Positions 1 through 13,622 of a DNA stretch of 64,000 bases are shown in pieces. This DNA is from Nitrobacter sp. 62-23. GTDB taxonomy: Bacteria; Pseudomonadota; Alphaproteobacteria; Rhizobiales; Xanthobacteraceae. The stretch lies in the NCBI RefSeq assembly GCF_001897285.1, contig NZ_MKSM01000104.1:28069-92068 (forward strand). The letters run 5' to 3'. The notes under the pieces were generated by a model, which ran no database searches, had not been told where the DNA came from, and worked only from the letters and a program-made list of their open reading frames with translations. Both the position numbers and the translations under genes were made by a program. Each line of letters starts with the position of its first letter. The stretch's first letter is position 1.

Positions 1-669
1 CGGGAAACGATCGCCTTTTTCGGTTCGACCGCGGCCATCGGCGGCTGGCGGGTGTGCATTGTCGATACCGTCGACGAACTCAATCCCAATGCCGCCAATG
101 CGCTGCTCAAGGTGCTCGAGGAGCCGCCGCGGCGGTCGCTGTTCTTTCTGATCAGTCACGCGCCGGCGCGGCTGCTGCCGACAATCCAGTCGCGCTGTCG
201 CAAGCTGATGCTGCGGCCGCTGGCGACCGCCGATGTGATTCGTGCGGCGGCCGAAGCAGGGCGGCTCGCGCCCGACGATGCATCGTTGCGGGAAGCCGCC
301 GACGCAGCGGAGGGAAGCGTGGCGCGGGCGCTGGCGCTGATGGGGGGCGGAGCGCTGAAGCTCCACCAGCGGACGACGGTGCTGCTGGATAGCCTTCCCC
401 AGGTCGACCCGCGCGAACTGCACATGCTGGGCGACGCGCTCGGCGGCAGCGATCGAGCCGCGCTCGGCGCCTTCGTCGACAGTGTCGACCGCTGGATCGG
501 CGAACGCCTTCGTGTCGGCGATGCGAACGCCGATCTTCCTCGTCTTGCACGGCTCGCGGAGGTATGGGAAAAGATCAACAACGCCGCGCGCGAGACGGAG
601 ACCTACAATCTCGAGCGGAAACCGCTGGTTTTCTCGGTGTTCGGGCTTCTGGCAGAAGCAACGCGATAA
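1..669 (+). CDS. holB: DNA polymerase III delta' subunit, C-terminal part (5' end outside window)
   Basis: The reading frame is open from base 1, so the gene starts upstream; 222 C-terminal residues are visible. The run [14 protein letters not shown], with the following SRCRKL, is the conserved sensor/SRC region of clamp-loader AAA+ subunits (delta', gamma/tau). The delta' subunit helps load the beta clamp onto primed DNA. The stop is a tandem TAA TAA. metG follows about 60 bases later on the same strand. In alphaproteobacteria holB is commonly followed by metG, tatD and an MBL hydrolase, which is the order seen here, and this favours holB over dnaX. Confidence 0.9.
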   Translation, partial: RETIAFFGSTAAIGGWRVCIVDTVDELNPNAANALLKVLEEPPRRSLFFLISHAPARLLPTIQSRCRKLMLRPLATADVIRAAAEAGRLAPDDASLREAADAAEGSVARALALMGGGALKLHQRTTVLLDSLPQVDPRELHMLGDALGGSDRAALGAFVDSVDRWIGERLRVGDANADLPRLARLAEVWEKINNAARETETYNLERKPLVFSVFGLLAEATR

Positions 670-728
670 TAACGCTCCGCTCACGATCGTTTTTCAAAAC
701 CCCGCCTGAAACTCATAAGGAATTTGTG

Positions 729-2708
729 GTGGCTCCCGCTAAAAAGAAAACGGCAAAAAAATCCCGCGTGAAGCCGCGCAAACAGCGCCGCGTCGTTGCC
801 GCCAAAGCGCGCAGCAAAAAGGCCGGCGCTCGCAAGATCAGCAAACGCGGAAAGACGAGCGCGAAGGCAACGACGAAAGCGCGCGCGCCGAAGAAGGCCA
901 AGAAAGCCGCAAAGAAGATTGTAAAAAAAACGGTCAAGCGAAAGGCCAAGAAAACAGCCAAAAAGCGGTCGACGACAAAAGCCCCCCGAAAAACGGCGGC
1001 GAAAAAGGGAACTCCAAAACAATCTGTGACGAAAAAGTCCGTGACAAAAAAGTTTGCGGCAAAACGGCCGGTGACGAAGCGTCCGGCGAGGGCCGTAAAA
1101 CCCGCACCAACGGTCCCGTCTGATCCGGCTGCGACTCCGGCATCTTCAAGCGCGCCGCCGTCGAGCGCCAATACGTTCTACATCACGACAGCCATCGTGT
1201 ATCCGAACGGCGCGCCGCATATCGGTCACGCATATGAGGCCATCGCCACGGACGCGCTGGCGCGTTTCCAGAGGCTCGATGGCAAGGACGTCTTTTTTCT
1301 GACCGGCACCGATGAGCACGGCCAGAAGATGGTGCAGACCGCGCAGCGTGAAAACATATCAGCTCTCGAACTCGCCACACGGAACGCCGAATTGCTGCGC
1401 AAGCTCGACGAGACCCTGAACATCTCGTTCGATCGGTTCATTCGCACCTCGGAATCCGCGCATCATCGCTCGGTGCAGGAAATCTGGAAGCGCATGGCGG
1501 CGAACGGCGACATCTATCTGTCGAACTACGCTGGCTGGTACTCTGTGCGCGACGAAGCCTATTACGCCGAGGACGAGACCGTCGTCGGCGAAGACAACGT
1601 GCGGCGCGGCCCGCAGGGCACGCCGGTCGAGTGGGTGGAGGAAAAGAGCTATTTTTTCAAGCTGTCGTCCTATCAGGACAGGCTGCTCGCGCTGTACGAA
1701 AGCCAGCCGGATTTCATAGGCCCGGATTCCCGCCGCAACGAAGTCGTCAGTTTCGTGAAGGGTGGGCTGAAGGATCTCTCGATCTCGCGCACGACCTTCG
1801 ATTGGGGCATCAAGGTGCCGGACGATCCCGAGCACGTCATGTATGTCTGGGTCGACGCGCTGACGAACTACATCACCGGCGTCGGCTTTCCGGACGAGAG
1901 CGACAGGAACTGGCGCTACTGGCCTGCCGACGTTCATATCATCGGCAAGGACATCATCCGCTTTCATGCTGTGTACTGGCCTGCCTTCCTGATGTCGGCG
2001 GGCATTCCGTTGCAGAAGCGTGTCTATGCGCACGGCTTTCTGTTCAATCGCGGAGAGAAGATGTCGAAGTCGGTCGGCAACGTCGTCGATCCCTTCAACC
2101 TCGCCGCACAATACGGCGTCGATCAGATGCGCTACTTCTTCCTGCGCGAAGTGCCGTTCGGGCAGGACGGCAGCTATAACCACGAGGCGATCGTGGCGCG
2201 CATCAATGCCGACCTCGCCAACGACTTCGGCAATCTTGCCCAGCGCTCCTTGTCGATGATCGCCAAGCAGCACGACGGCGTGCTGCCCGAGCCCGGAGAT
2301 TTCAGCGACGCCGACAAGGCGATCCTTGCGCAGGCCGACGGCATGATCGCGCTCGCGCGAGAAGCGATGAGCACGCAGCAGATTCATCAGGCGCTCAACG
2401 CGATCTGGGCTGTCGTCGCCGAGGCCAACCGCTATTTCGCCGGCGAGGCGCCCTGGGTGCTGGCCAAGACCGATCCGGCGCGGCAGAAGACGGTACTCTA
2501 TGTCACCGCCGAGGTGGTGCGCCAGATCGCGATCCTCGCGCAGCCCGCGATGCCGGCCGCATCCGCCAGGATGCTCGACATTCTCGGCATTCCCGCGGAT
2601 GAACGAAATTTTGCGCTGCTCGGCGGCCACGTCCGCATCAAGCCGGGCACGACATTACCGCCGCCGGTCCCCGTGTTTCCGCGCTATGTCGAACCGTCCT
2701 TGACCTGA
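729..2708 (+). CDS. metG: Methionyl-tRNA synthetase with Lys/Ala-rich N-terminal extension
   Basis: Class Ia synthetase that charges tRNA-Met. The catalytic core begins near residue 148 ([14 protein letters not shown]) and carries the HIGH signature as [10 protein letters not shown] and the KMSKS loop as [10 protein letters not shown], followed by the anticodon-binding helical domain. I chose GTG at 729 because AAGGA (717-721) lies 7 bases upstream; GTG at 726 is the alternative. This gives 659 residues. Residues 1-126 are extremely basic (about 41 Lys and 14 Arg by hand count) with AKK/KKxAKK repeats, then a Pro/Ser/Ala linker. I see no good start codon between this tail and the core, so the tail is probably translated as part of MetG. 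The C-terminal EMAP/Trbp111-like domain of some MetRS is absent. Confidence 0.94.
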   Translation: MAPAKKKTAKKSRVKPRKQRRVVAAKARSKKAGARKISKRGKTSAKATTKARAPKKAKKAAKKIVKKTVKRKAKKTAKKRSTTKAPRKTAAKKGTPKQSVTKKSVTKKFAAKRPVTKRPARAVKPAPTVPSDPAATPASSSAPPSSANTFYITTAIVYPNGAPHIGHAYEAIATDALARFQRLDGKDVFFLTGTDEHGQKMVQTAQRENISALELATRNAELLRKLDETLNISFDRFIRTSESAHHRSVQEIWKRMAANGDIYLSNYAGWYSVRDEAYYAEDETVVGEDNVRRGPQGTPVEWVEEKSYFFKLSSYQDRLLALYESQPDFIGPDSRRNEVVSFVKGGLKDLSISRTTFDWGIKVPDDPEHVMYVWVDALTNYITGVGFPDESDRNWRYWPADVHIIGKDIIRFHAVYWPAFLMSAGIPLQKRVYAHGFLFNRGEKMSKSVGNVVDPFNLAAQYGVDQMRYFFLREVPFGQDGSYNHEAIVARINADLANDFGNLAQRSLSMIAKQHDGVLPEPGDFSDADKAILAQADGMIALAREAMSTQQIHQALNAIWAVVAEANRYFAGEAPWVLAKTDPARQKTVLYVTAEVVRQIAILAQPAMPAASARMLDILGIPADERNFALLGGHVRIKPGTTLPPPVPVFPRYVEPSLT

Positions 2709-2719
2709 CCGCAAACCAG

Positions 2720-3511
2720 ATGCTTGTCGATAGTCATTGCCATCTCGATTTTCCTGATTTCGCCGATGAGCTCGACGCTGTCGTCGCGCGCGCAGAAGCG
2801 GCAGGGGTGGGGCGCATGGTGACGATCTCCACTCGCGTGAGGGAACAGGAGAGGCTGCTTGCGATCGCGGAGCGATTTTCGAATGTCTACTGTTCGGTCG
2901 GCACGCATCCGCATCACGCCAACGAAGAGGACGGCATCACGCCGGACGAACTCGCCGCGCAGACGCAGCATTCGAAGGTCGTGGCGCTAGGGGAGGCGGG
3001 GCTCGATTATTTCTACGAAAACGGCTCACCCGAGGCGCAGGCGCGGGGATTCCGTGCTCACATCGCCGCCGCCCGCGCCACCGGTCTGCCGCTGGTGATT
3101 CACACCCGCGAGGCGGATGAGGATTGCGGACGCATTCTCGATGACGAAATGGCGAAGGGACCGTTTCGCGGCGTGCTGCATTGCTATACTGGCGGCCGCG
3201 AACTCGCGATGAAGGCTGTTGCGCTTGGATTGTACATCGGCTTCACCGGAATCCTGACGTTCAAGAAATCCGATGCGTTGCGCGCGCTCGCTGCCGAGTT
3301 GCCCGAGGATCGCATTCTGGTCGAGACCGATGCGCCATATCTTGCACCCGGCAAGTTTCGCGGCAAGCGCAACGAACCCTCCTATGTCGTGGAGACGGCC
3401 AAGGTGCTGGCCGATGTGCGCGGCGTTTCGCTCGAAGAGATGTCACGGCAGACCACGGAAAATTTCTTCCGGCTGTTCTCCAAAGTGCCGCGCGGGGAGG
3501 TAATCGCATGA
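2720..3511 (+). CDS. TatD family metal-dependent hydrolase (YcfH-like)
   Basis: 263 residues, full family length. It begins MLVDSHCHLDFPDF, the N-terminal metal-binding HxH of the amidohydrolase-like TatD fold. Further ligands are visible in GEAGLDYFY, the HTR and HCY stretches, and ETDAPYLAPG near the C-terminus. TatD proteins are metal-dependent 3'-5' nucleases, possibly acting in DNA repair or RNA turnover; the substrate of this paralogue cannot be told from sequence. It starts 11 bases after metG and its stop overlaps the next start (ATGA at 3508-3511), so the three genes are probably translationally coupled. Confidence 0.93.
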   Translation: MLVDSHCHLDFPDFADELDAVVARAEAAGVGRMVTISTRVREQERLLAIAERFSNVYCSVGTHPHHANEEDGITPDELAAQTQHSKVVALGEAGLDYFYENGSPEAQARGFRAHIAAARATGLPLVIHTREADEDCGRILDDEMAKGPFRGVLHCYTGGRELAMKAVALGLYIGFTGILTFKKSDALRALAAELPEDRILVETDAPYLAPGKFRGKRNEPSYVVETAKVLADVRGVSLEEMSRQTTENFFRLFSKVPRGEVIA

Positions 3512-4332
3512 CGGTGACGCTAACCATTCTCGGGTGCGGATCGTCGGCCGGCGTACCGCGTCCTGCGCTGGGCTGGGGCGCCTGCGATCCCACCAATCCG
3601 AGAAACCGCCGCCGCCGCTGCTCGCTGTTGGTGGAACGCGCATCGGAGCAGGGGACAACGCGTGTCCTGATCGATACGTCGCCGGACCTGCGGGAGCAGT
3701 TGATCGACGTCAACGTCGATCACATCGATGCGGTGTTTCTCACGCACGAACACGCCGACCAGACACACGGAATCGACGACCTGCGCTCCATCGTGCTGCA
3801 TCAGGGCCAGCGGATTCCGGTGTATCTCAATCAATCGACATCCAAGGAAATTCTGGCGCGCTTCTCTTACTGTTTCGTGTCGCCCGAGGGCAGCGGCTAT
3901 CCGCCAATCCTGGACAGCCTCTCCATCGAGGCGGGCGAAAGCCAGGCGATCGATGGCAAGGGCGGCACCCTCACGCTGTTGGCCTTTCACGTACAGCACG
4001 GCAACATTCCGGCGCTCGGTTACCGGATCGGCAACGCTGCCTATACGCCCGACGCGCACGACATTCCGCATGAAAGCTGGCAGGCGCTGCAAGGCCTCGA
4101 TCTGTGGATCATCGACGGACTGCGATACGCGCAGCACCCCAGCCATTTCAGCATCGCGGACGCACTGTCGTGGATCGACCGCTTCAAGCCCAAGCGCGCC
4201 GTCATCACCAACATGCACGCCGATCTGGACTACGAGGTGCTGCGCCACGAGTTGCCGGAAAATGTCGTGCCGGCCTATGACGGGATGCGGCTTCAGATCG
4301 GCGACCCCAGCCTCATCTCGACGCTCGAATAG
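3508..4332 (+). CDS. MBL-fold metallo-hydrolase (PhnP-like)
   Basis: 274 residues starting at the ATG that overlaps the tatD stop. The metallo-beta-lactamase zinc motif THEHADQTHG is clear, preceded by the LGCGSSAGVPRP opening typical of PhnP-like phosphodiesterases and followed by late His/Asp ligands (HPSHFS, NMHADLDY). PhnP hydrolyses cyclic ribose phosphates in phosphonate catabolism, but no phn gene is near. The fixed position after metG-tatD in this group suggests a housekeeping role in nucleotide or RNA metabolism; the substrate is unknown. It converges on the acyl-CoA synthetase with a 16-base gap. Confidence 0.88.
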   Translation: MTVTLTILGCGSSAGVPRPALGWGACDPTNPRNRRRRCSLLVERASEQGTTRVLIDTSPDLREQLIDVNVDHIDAVFLTHEHADQTHGIDDLRSIVLHQGQRIPVYLNQSTSKEILARFSYCFVSPEGSGYPPILDSLSIEAGESQAIDGKGGTLTLLAFHVQHGNIPALGYRIGNAAYTPDAHDIPHESWQALQGLDLWIIDGLRYAQHPSHFSIADALSWIDRFKPKRAVITNMHADLDYEVLRHELPENVVPAYDGMRLQIGDPSLISTLE

Positions 4333-4348
4333 CAGGGCAAGAAATAGC

Positions 4349-5992
4349 TTAAGCCGAGATCGCCTTCGCCGAATTGACCTGACTCCTCAGCAGGAACTTC
4401 TGGATCTTTCCCGTCGATGTCTTCGGGATCGTCCCGAACACCACGGCCTTCGGCGTCTTGAATCCCGGTATGCGCTCGCGGCAAAAGCCGATGATATCTG
4501 CCTCGGTCGCGTGCGCGCCGTCTTTCAGTTCGATGAAGGCGCAAGGCACCTCGCCCCACTTGGCGTCCGGTTTGGCGACCACGGCGGCGAACAGCACGGC
4601 AGGGTGCTTGTACAGGACGTCCTCGACCTCAAGCGAGGAGACGTTTTCGCCGCCGGAAATGATGATGTCCTTGGAGCGATCCTTGATGATGACATAGCCG
4701 TTCTCATCGAGCACTCCGAGATCGCCGGTATGAAACCATCCGCCGGCGAAGGCTTCTTTCGTCGCCTTCTCGTTCTTGAGGTAACCCTTCATCACGATGT
4801 TGCCGCGGAACATGACCTCGCCGACGGTCTCGCCGTCGCGCGGCACCTCGCGCATCGTCTCCGGGTCAATGACGGTGATGGCTTCCTCGAGCGGATAAGA
4901 CACGCCCTGCCGTCGCTTGAGTTGGGCGCGCTGGTCGGCGGGGAGGTCGTCCCAACCCGGCTGTTCGGCGCAGACCGCAGCGGGACCGTAGGTCTCCGTC
5001 AGTCCGTAGACATGAGTGAGCTTGATGCCGATGCTTTCCGCGCCCTCCAGCACGGCGACCGGGGGCGCTGCGCCGGCGATCAGCCCGATGATCGGCCGGG
5101 CGGCTTTGCCCTTGGGCGCGCCGGGTGCGTTGATCAAGGTGTTGTAGACGATCGGCGCGCCGCACATGTGGGTGACGCCGTGCTTCGGGATAAGCTCGAA
5201 AATCCTGACGGGATCGACCTTGCGCAAGCAGACGTTTACGCCCGCCGCCGCCGCAACGCTCCAGGTGAAGCACCAGCCGTTGCAGTGGAACATGGGCAGG
5301 GTCCAGAGATAGGACGGATGCTGCCCCAGCCCGCCGGCCAGAATATTGCTGATAGCATTGATGTATGCGCCGCGATGGTGCGTGACCACGCCCTTCGGAT
5401 TGCCCGTGGTGCCGGAGGTGTAGCTCAGCGCGATTGCGTCCCACTCGTCCAGCGGCGGCACGGCGATGAAATCCGGATCCCCGGCGGCGACGGCCGCCTC
5501 ATATTCGATTTCGCCGATGCGCTCGCCGCCGGTAAAGGCCGCGTCATCCACGTCGATGACGAAGGGTTTGGGGCCGGTCATCAGCGCCAGCGCCGCGGCG
5601 ATCACGGCGGAGAACTCCGGATCGACCAGAACGACCTTTGCGCCGCCATGGTCCAGCATGAAGGCGAGGGAGGCCGCCTCAAGGCGGATGTTGAGCGGGT
5701 TGAGTATGGCGCCGGTCATCGGCACGGCGAAATGGACCTCGTTCATCGCCGGGACGTTCGGCAGCATCACCGCCACGGTATCGCCGCGCCCGATTCCGCG
5801 CCCCGCGAGATATGATGCAAAGCGTCGGCAGCGGGTAAAGGTCTCAGCCCAGGTGAAGGTGCGCCCCTCGTAGACAGTACTCGTCAGGCCGGGATACACA
5901 GCCGCGCTCCGCTCAAGGAAGCTCAGTGGCGTCAGCGGCACGAAGTTGGCGGCGTTCTTGTCCAGACCAACATTGTATTGATTTTCGATCAT
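4349..5992 (-). CDS. Acyl-CoA synthetase (AMP-dependent acyl-CoA ligase)
   Basis: 547-residue member of the ANL adenylate-forming family. The P-loop-like motif YTSGTTGNPKGVVTHHRG, the GWFHTGDLG hinge region, the DRSKDIIISGGENVSS stretch and the C-terminal catalytic lysine motif KTSTGKIQKF are all present. It activates a carboxylic acid with ATP and transfers it to CoA. Similarity in layout is to the medium/long-chain FadD3/AlkK-type group; the chain length accepted cannot be read from the sequence. The TRAP transporter lies directly upstream on the same strand with a 95-base gap, so it may activate the carboxylate that is imported; this is inference. Confidence 0.9.
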   Translation of the reverse strand: MIENQYNVGLDKNAANFVPLTPLSFLERSAAVYPGLTSTVYEGRTFTWAETFTRCRRFASYLAGRGIGRGDTVAVMLPNVPAMNEVHFAVPMTGAILNPLNIRLEAASLAFMLDHGGAKVVLVDPEFSAVIAAALALMTGPKPFVIDVDDAAFTGGERIGEIEYEAAVAAGDPDFIAVPPLDEWDAIALSYTSGTTGNPKGVVTHHRGAYINAISNILAGGLGQHPSYLWTLPMFHCNGWCFTWSVAAAAGVNVCLRKVDPVRIFELIPKHGVTHMCGAPIVYNTLINAPGAPKGKAARPIIGLIAGAAPPVAVLEGAESIGIKLTHVYGLTETYGPAAVCAEQPGWDDLPADQRAQLKRRQGVSYPLEEAITVIDPETMREVPRDGETVGEVMFRGNIVMKGYLKNEKATKEAFAGGWFHTGDLGVLDENGYVIIKDRSKDIIISGGENVSSLEVEDVLYKHPAVLFAAVVAKPDAKWGEVPCAFIELKDGAHATEADIIGFCRERIPGFKTPKAVVFGTIPKTSTGKIQKFLLRSQVNSAKAISA

Positions 5993-6087
5993 ATCTTTTA
6001 CCCTTCAATATTTTGCGAAGGATTCTTTATTTTCCGCTCCACCTATATCAGAAAATAGAGACGGAAGACCGACCAACTCTCTGGTCT

Positions 6088-7980
6088 TTATTCCAGAAAT
6101 CCAATCGAAATCCATGGAAACGCGGCCACGGCGATCAAGCCGATCAACAGTGCCAGCATGTACCCCCAGATCGGCCTGATCCCGTCGGCAGGATCGACGC
6201 GGCCGATGGCGCAGGCGGCATAATAGCCTACGCCGAAGGGCGGAGCGAACAGGCCCATGCCCATGGCCAGAATGACGACCATCGCATAGTGAACCTCGTG
6301 AATCCCGACGGCTCTGGCGATGGGGAACAGCAGCGGACCGAACAGCACGACGGCCGGAATACCTTCGAGCACGCTGCCGAGAACGGCGAAGGCCGCGATC
6401 GAGACGGCGAGGAAGGCGCCGCCGCCACCGGGCAGGCCGGCCATCGTGGCCGCCAGAGACCGGGAAAAGCCCGACTGTGTCAGCCCCCAGGCCATCGCGG
6501 TCGCCGCTCCGATGATAAGCAGGATCGCCCCCGATAAAGCGGCGGTTTCAATCAGCATCGGCAGCAACCTACGCCAGTCGAACCGACGATAGAGCAACAG
6601 GCCTGCGAGAACGGCATAGACGATACCGATGGTCGACACCTCCGTCGCGGTCGCGATTCCTTCGACAACGGCGGCGCGGATCACGAACGGCAGCGCCAGC
6701 GCGGGCAGGGCAACGACGAACGTCCGGACGATCTCGCCGGCCCCGGCCTTTTTGATGTGGCTCAGGTCGTCGCCACGGTGCCGCCACCACACCAGCGCCG
6801 ACAACGTGATCGCCAGCACGGCGCCGGGAAGCAATCCGCCGGTGAACAGCGCCGCGATCGATACACCGGTCACCGAGCCGATCGTGATCAACACCAGACT
6901 CGGCGGAATGGTTTCGGTCTGGGCGCCGGTGGCAGCGAGCAGGGCGACGAGGTCACCCGGTTCGGCTCCGCGCTTCTTCATCTCCGGAAACAGCACGGGA
7001 GCCACGGCCGCCATGTCCGCCGCCTTGGCCCCGGAAATGCCTGACACCAGATACATCGCGCCGACCAGCACATAATGCAGGCCGCCGCGAACATGGCCGA
7101 GCAGGCTGGCAAGGAACGCCACCATGGCGCGCGCCATCCCGGTCATTTCGATCAGCAGGCCGAGGAAAACGAACAGCGGAACGGCGAGCAGGATGAGGTG
7201 GCTCATGCCCTCGTCCATCCGTCCGACCAGCACAGTTAAAGGCGTTCGCGTCGTCAGCGCCAGGTATCCGTAGGTCGCAAGACCGAATCCGAAGGCGATC
7301 GGCACGCCTGCGAACACGCAGACTCCAGCCACGCCGACGAAAAAGATCAGGAGGTTCAGGTTACCCAGCGGCAGCAGCCACGGCTGCATCAGCCAGAATG
7401 CGGAAATCACGACGACGACGGTCGCGACCGCGCCGAGCAGGGTCCGCATGTTGCCGGTGCGCACCAGCCGCAGCAGCGCGAAGACGGCCATCAGGCCAAC
7501 GCCCACCGGCAGCGCCGCGGTGCGCCACGCGTTGGAAATCTGCAACGCCGGCGTGGTGATGAAGCTTTCGTCATAGGCATAGTCCCACGACGGCCGGACT
7601 ATCAGGATCAGGAAGGCGAGGGCCGCGCAAACCGCGACTGCGTCGAGAAAGGCGCGTTGCGCGGGACGAGACTGCGCGACCAGCGCGGTCATGCGCATGT
7701 GCTCGCCGCGGCGGAACGCCGCGACCGCACCCAGCATCGCCAGCCACAGGAACAGGACGGATGCCAGTTCATCGGACCAGATGAGCGGCCGGTGCAGCAG
7801 GTAGCGGGAAACCACGCCCGCGAACAGCACTACGATTTCCGCGGCGACGAGCGCGGCTGCCGGCACTTCGACGAGATAGCCGAGACAGGCGTCGAGCGAT
7901 GCCCCGAGCGGATGCCGGCGCGGGGTATCCGGCGTTTCCACGTCAGCCGTCGCGCCTCCCGTACCTTCGGCGTGAGCCAT
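6088..7980 (-). CDS. TRAP transporter permease, fused small and large subunits (DctQM)
   Basis: 630 residues. The N-terminal part, about 200 residues after a short polar leader, has four hydrophobic segments and the DctQ-type WSDELASVLFLWLAMLGA stretch. The remainder is a DctM-type permease with many transmembrane helices (for example GVPIAFGFGLATYG, the PP-containing ETIPPSLVLITIGSVTG, and the terminal FAPPFGVGYYAACAIG). Fusion of the two membrane subunits into one chain is known in TRAP systems. The permease imports organic anions using an ion gradient, with DctP as periplasmic receptor. dctP lies 30 bases upstream on the same strand, so the pair forms one operon. Confidence 0.92.
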   Translation of the reverse strand: MAHAEGTGGATADVETPDTPRRHPLGASLDACLGYLVEVPAAALVAAEIVVLFAGVVSRYLLHRPLIWSDELASVLFLWLAMLGAVAAFRRGEHMRMTALVAQSRPAQRAFLDAVAVCAALAFLILIVRPSWDYAYDESFITTPALQISNAWRTAALPVGVGLMAVFALLRLVRTGNMRTLLGAVATVVVVISAFWLMQPWLLPLGNLNLLIFFVGVAGVCVFAGVPIAFGFGLATYGYLALTTRTPLTVLVGRMDEGMSHLILLAVPLFVFLGLLIEMTGMARAMVAFLASLLGHVRGGLHYVLVGAMYLVSGISGAKAADMAAVAPVLFPEMKKRGAEPGDLVALLAATGAQTETIPPSLVLITIGSVTGVSIAALFTGGLLPGAVLAITLSALVWWRHRGDDLSHIKKAGAGEIVRTFVVALPALALPFVIRAAVVEGIATATEVSTIGIVYAVLAGLLLYRRFDWRRLLPMLIETAALSGAILLIIGAATAMAWGLTQSGFSRSLAATMAGLPGGGGAFLAVSIAAFAVLGSVLEGIPAVVLFGPLLFPIARAVGIHEVHYAMVVILAMGMGLFAPPFGVGYYAACAIGRVDPADGIRPIWGYMLALLIGLIAVAAFPWISIGFLE

Positions 7981-8010
7981 CTTGATCTCCTGGCGTCCGA
8001 GGGCCGGCTT

Positions 8011-9033
8011 TTATGCGAGCCTGCCGACCGACTTCTCCAGCAACGACCACGCCTGATCGCCGTATTTGCCCTTCCATTCGGAATAGAAACCGGCGGAATG
8101 CAGCTTGTCGCGGAACGGGGTGAGTTCGGGCTGATTGAAGATCAATCCCTTGGCGGTGAGCTCGGCCTGGACCGTCGCATTCAGCTTCTCGATATCCTCA
8201 CGTTCCTTGACCGCCGCCGCGTTGATGTTCCTCGCGACGATTTCGCGGATGTCGGCCGGAAGCGCCTCCCAGGCGCGACGGTTAGCCAGGAACCAGAAGC
8301 CGTCCCACATATGATTCGTCAGCGAGCAGTATTTTTGCACCTCATACAGCTTGGCGGCCGCAATGAGCGCCAGCGGATTTTCCTGACCTTCGACGACCTT
8401 CGTCTGCAAGGCCGAATAAACCTCGTTGAAGTTGATCGAGGTAGGAGAGGCGTCGAACGCCTTGAACATCGACGTCCAGAGCGGCGATACCGGCACGCGT
8501 ATCTTGAATCCCTTGAAGTCGCCCGGTCCGTTGATCGGCCTGGTCGATGATGTGGTCTGCCGGAATCCGTTGTCCCAGATCTTGTCCATCACCACGAGAT
8601 TGGACCTGGTGATCTCGCTACGAACGTATGCGCCGAGTTCGCCATCCATGGCTTTCCAAACCGTCGCGTAATCCGGAAACGCAAAGCCGATGCCGTTGAT
8701 CGATGCCGCCGGAACCAGTCCGGACAGGATCAGGCCCGACATGGTGAAAAACTCAACGCCGCCGGAACGGATCTGGCTGAGCGAGTCGGTATCGGAACCG
8801 AGCTGATTGCTGGAAAAAATCTGCACATCGACGCGCCCGTCGGTCTCGGTTTTGATCGCGGCCGACATTTCCTTGGCGCGGACGTTCAGCGGATGCGACT
8901 CGGGCAGGTTGTTGGCGAATTTGTAGGAAAACTCGGCTTTCTGCGCGCGCGCCACGAACGGCGCACCGACACCGCTTAGGGCAACCGTCGCCGCAGCCGA
9001 CGCTTTCAGCACTGTACGACGCGAAAAGCCCAT
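8011..9033 (-). CDS. TRAP transporter substrate-binding protein (DctP family)
   Basis: 340 residues from ATG 9033, chosen because AGGGAG lies about 8 bases upstream and because it places a twin-arginine signal (SRRTVLKASAAATVALSG) at the extreme N-terminus, with cleavage near ARA-QKAEF. The DctP fold is indicated by ...FANNLPESHPLNVRAKEM, the conserved ligand-binding arginine region KGFKIRVPVSPLW, and QTKVVEGQENPLALI. It captures the solute in the periplasm for the fused permease encoded downstream. The ligand is not predictable; the adjacent acyl-CoA synthetase hints at a carboxylate. An upstream 24-codon extension of the frame is probably not translated. Confidence 0.92.
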   Translation of the reverse strand: MGFSRRTVLKASAAATVALSGVGAPFVARAQKAEFSYKFANNLPESHPLNVRAKEMSAAIKTETDGRVDVQIFSSNQLGSDTDSLSQIRSGGVEFFTMSGLILSGLVPAASINGIGFAFPDYATVWKAMDGELGAYVRSEITRSNLVVMDKIWDNGFRQTTSSTRPINGPGDFKGFKIRVPVSPLWTSMFKAFDASPTSINFNEVYSALQTKVVEGQENPLALIAAAKLYEVQKYCSLTNHMWDGFWFLANRRAWEALPADIREIVARNINAAAVKEREDIEKLNATVQAELTAKGLIFNQPELTPFRDKLHSAGFYSEWKGKYGDQAWSLLEKSVGRLA

Positions 9034-9056
9034 CTGAACCGTCTCCCTGACGTCTA

Positions 9057-9071
9057 TTGCTGGTCCAGCAA
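9057..9071. promoter_or_regulatory. 15-base palindrome, candidate operator of the TRAP operon
   Basis: TTGCTGGTCCAGCAA is a perfect inverted repeat around a central T, 24 bases upstream of the dctP start. Its TGG-T-CCA centre resembles operators of FCD-type GntR regulators, which often control TRAP operons. No GntR gene is in the window, so the regulator would act from elsewhere. The assignment is inferred from symmetry and position. Confidence 0.45.
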
Positions 9072-9298
9072 GTCCACGATACGAAGCGCCACGTCTGGTC
9101 ATCACTCCGCGGTCACCGCGTCAAGCACTTCGCGCAAATTCCCACCGGGACCAACTAGGTCACGATCTCCTTGCAGGATTATTCCGAGGTCAATCCTGGG
9201 TTCAATAAAGATGTCGATCTCAGCCGAGCTTACGGAAACGCCGCCAAGCCTTTGCGATTTCTGATATAAAAAACATTCCATAATATACCTTATGCGAA

Positions 9299-9317
9299 TC
9301 AGAGACGGCGTCTCTGA
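9299..9317. promoter_or_regulatory. 19-base palindrome of unknown role
   Basis: TCAGAGACG-G-CGTCTCTGA has perfect 9-base arms around one central base. It lies between czcA and dctP. On the minus strand it is 99 bases past the czcA stop but no T-run follows, so it is not a classical terminator. It could be an operator or an RNA hairpin at the end of the czc mRNA. Confidence 0.35.
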
Positions 9318-9415
9318 CCTGATGGCCCGGCGCGGATGGATCCATTTGACTTCCCCGTTGGACCCTTCCGCGAGCGAACATGTCTGGTCCGCGCTTCCAG
9401 ATCCGGCTCGTCTGT

Positions 9416-13618
<4,203 letters not shown>

Positions 13619-13622
<4 letters not shown>

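Larger units (their letters stand above)
9034..9415. other. Intergenic region upstream of dctP, no gene
   Basis: No supported coding sequence. The region should hold the dctP promoter (minus strand) and the end of the czc transcript. Two strong palindromes stand out (listed separately). An AT-rich patch at 9263-9292 on the minus strand reads like promoter DNA. Short open frames here have no ribosome-binding site and no family-like composition. Confidence 0.5.

Noticed and set aside
713..1171. Separate histone-like gene ahead of metG
   Set aside because: The basic stretch is in frame with MetG without a stop, and no start codon with a ribosome-binding site was found between them.
1359..2630. 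423-codon open frame on the minus strand
   Set aside because: Antisense shadow of metG, whose HIGH and KMSKS motifs define the coding strand.
3728..5815. 695-codon open frame on the plus strand
   Set aside because: It overlaps the MBL hydrolase in another frame and lies antisense to the acyl-CoA synthetase; the composition is Arg-rich and not protein-like.
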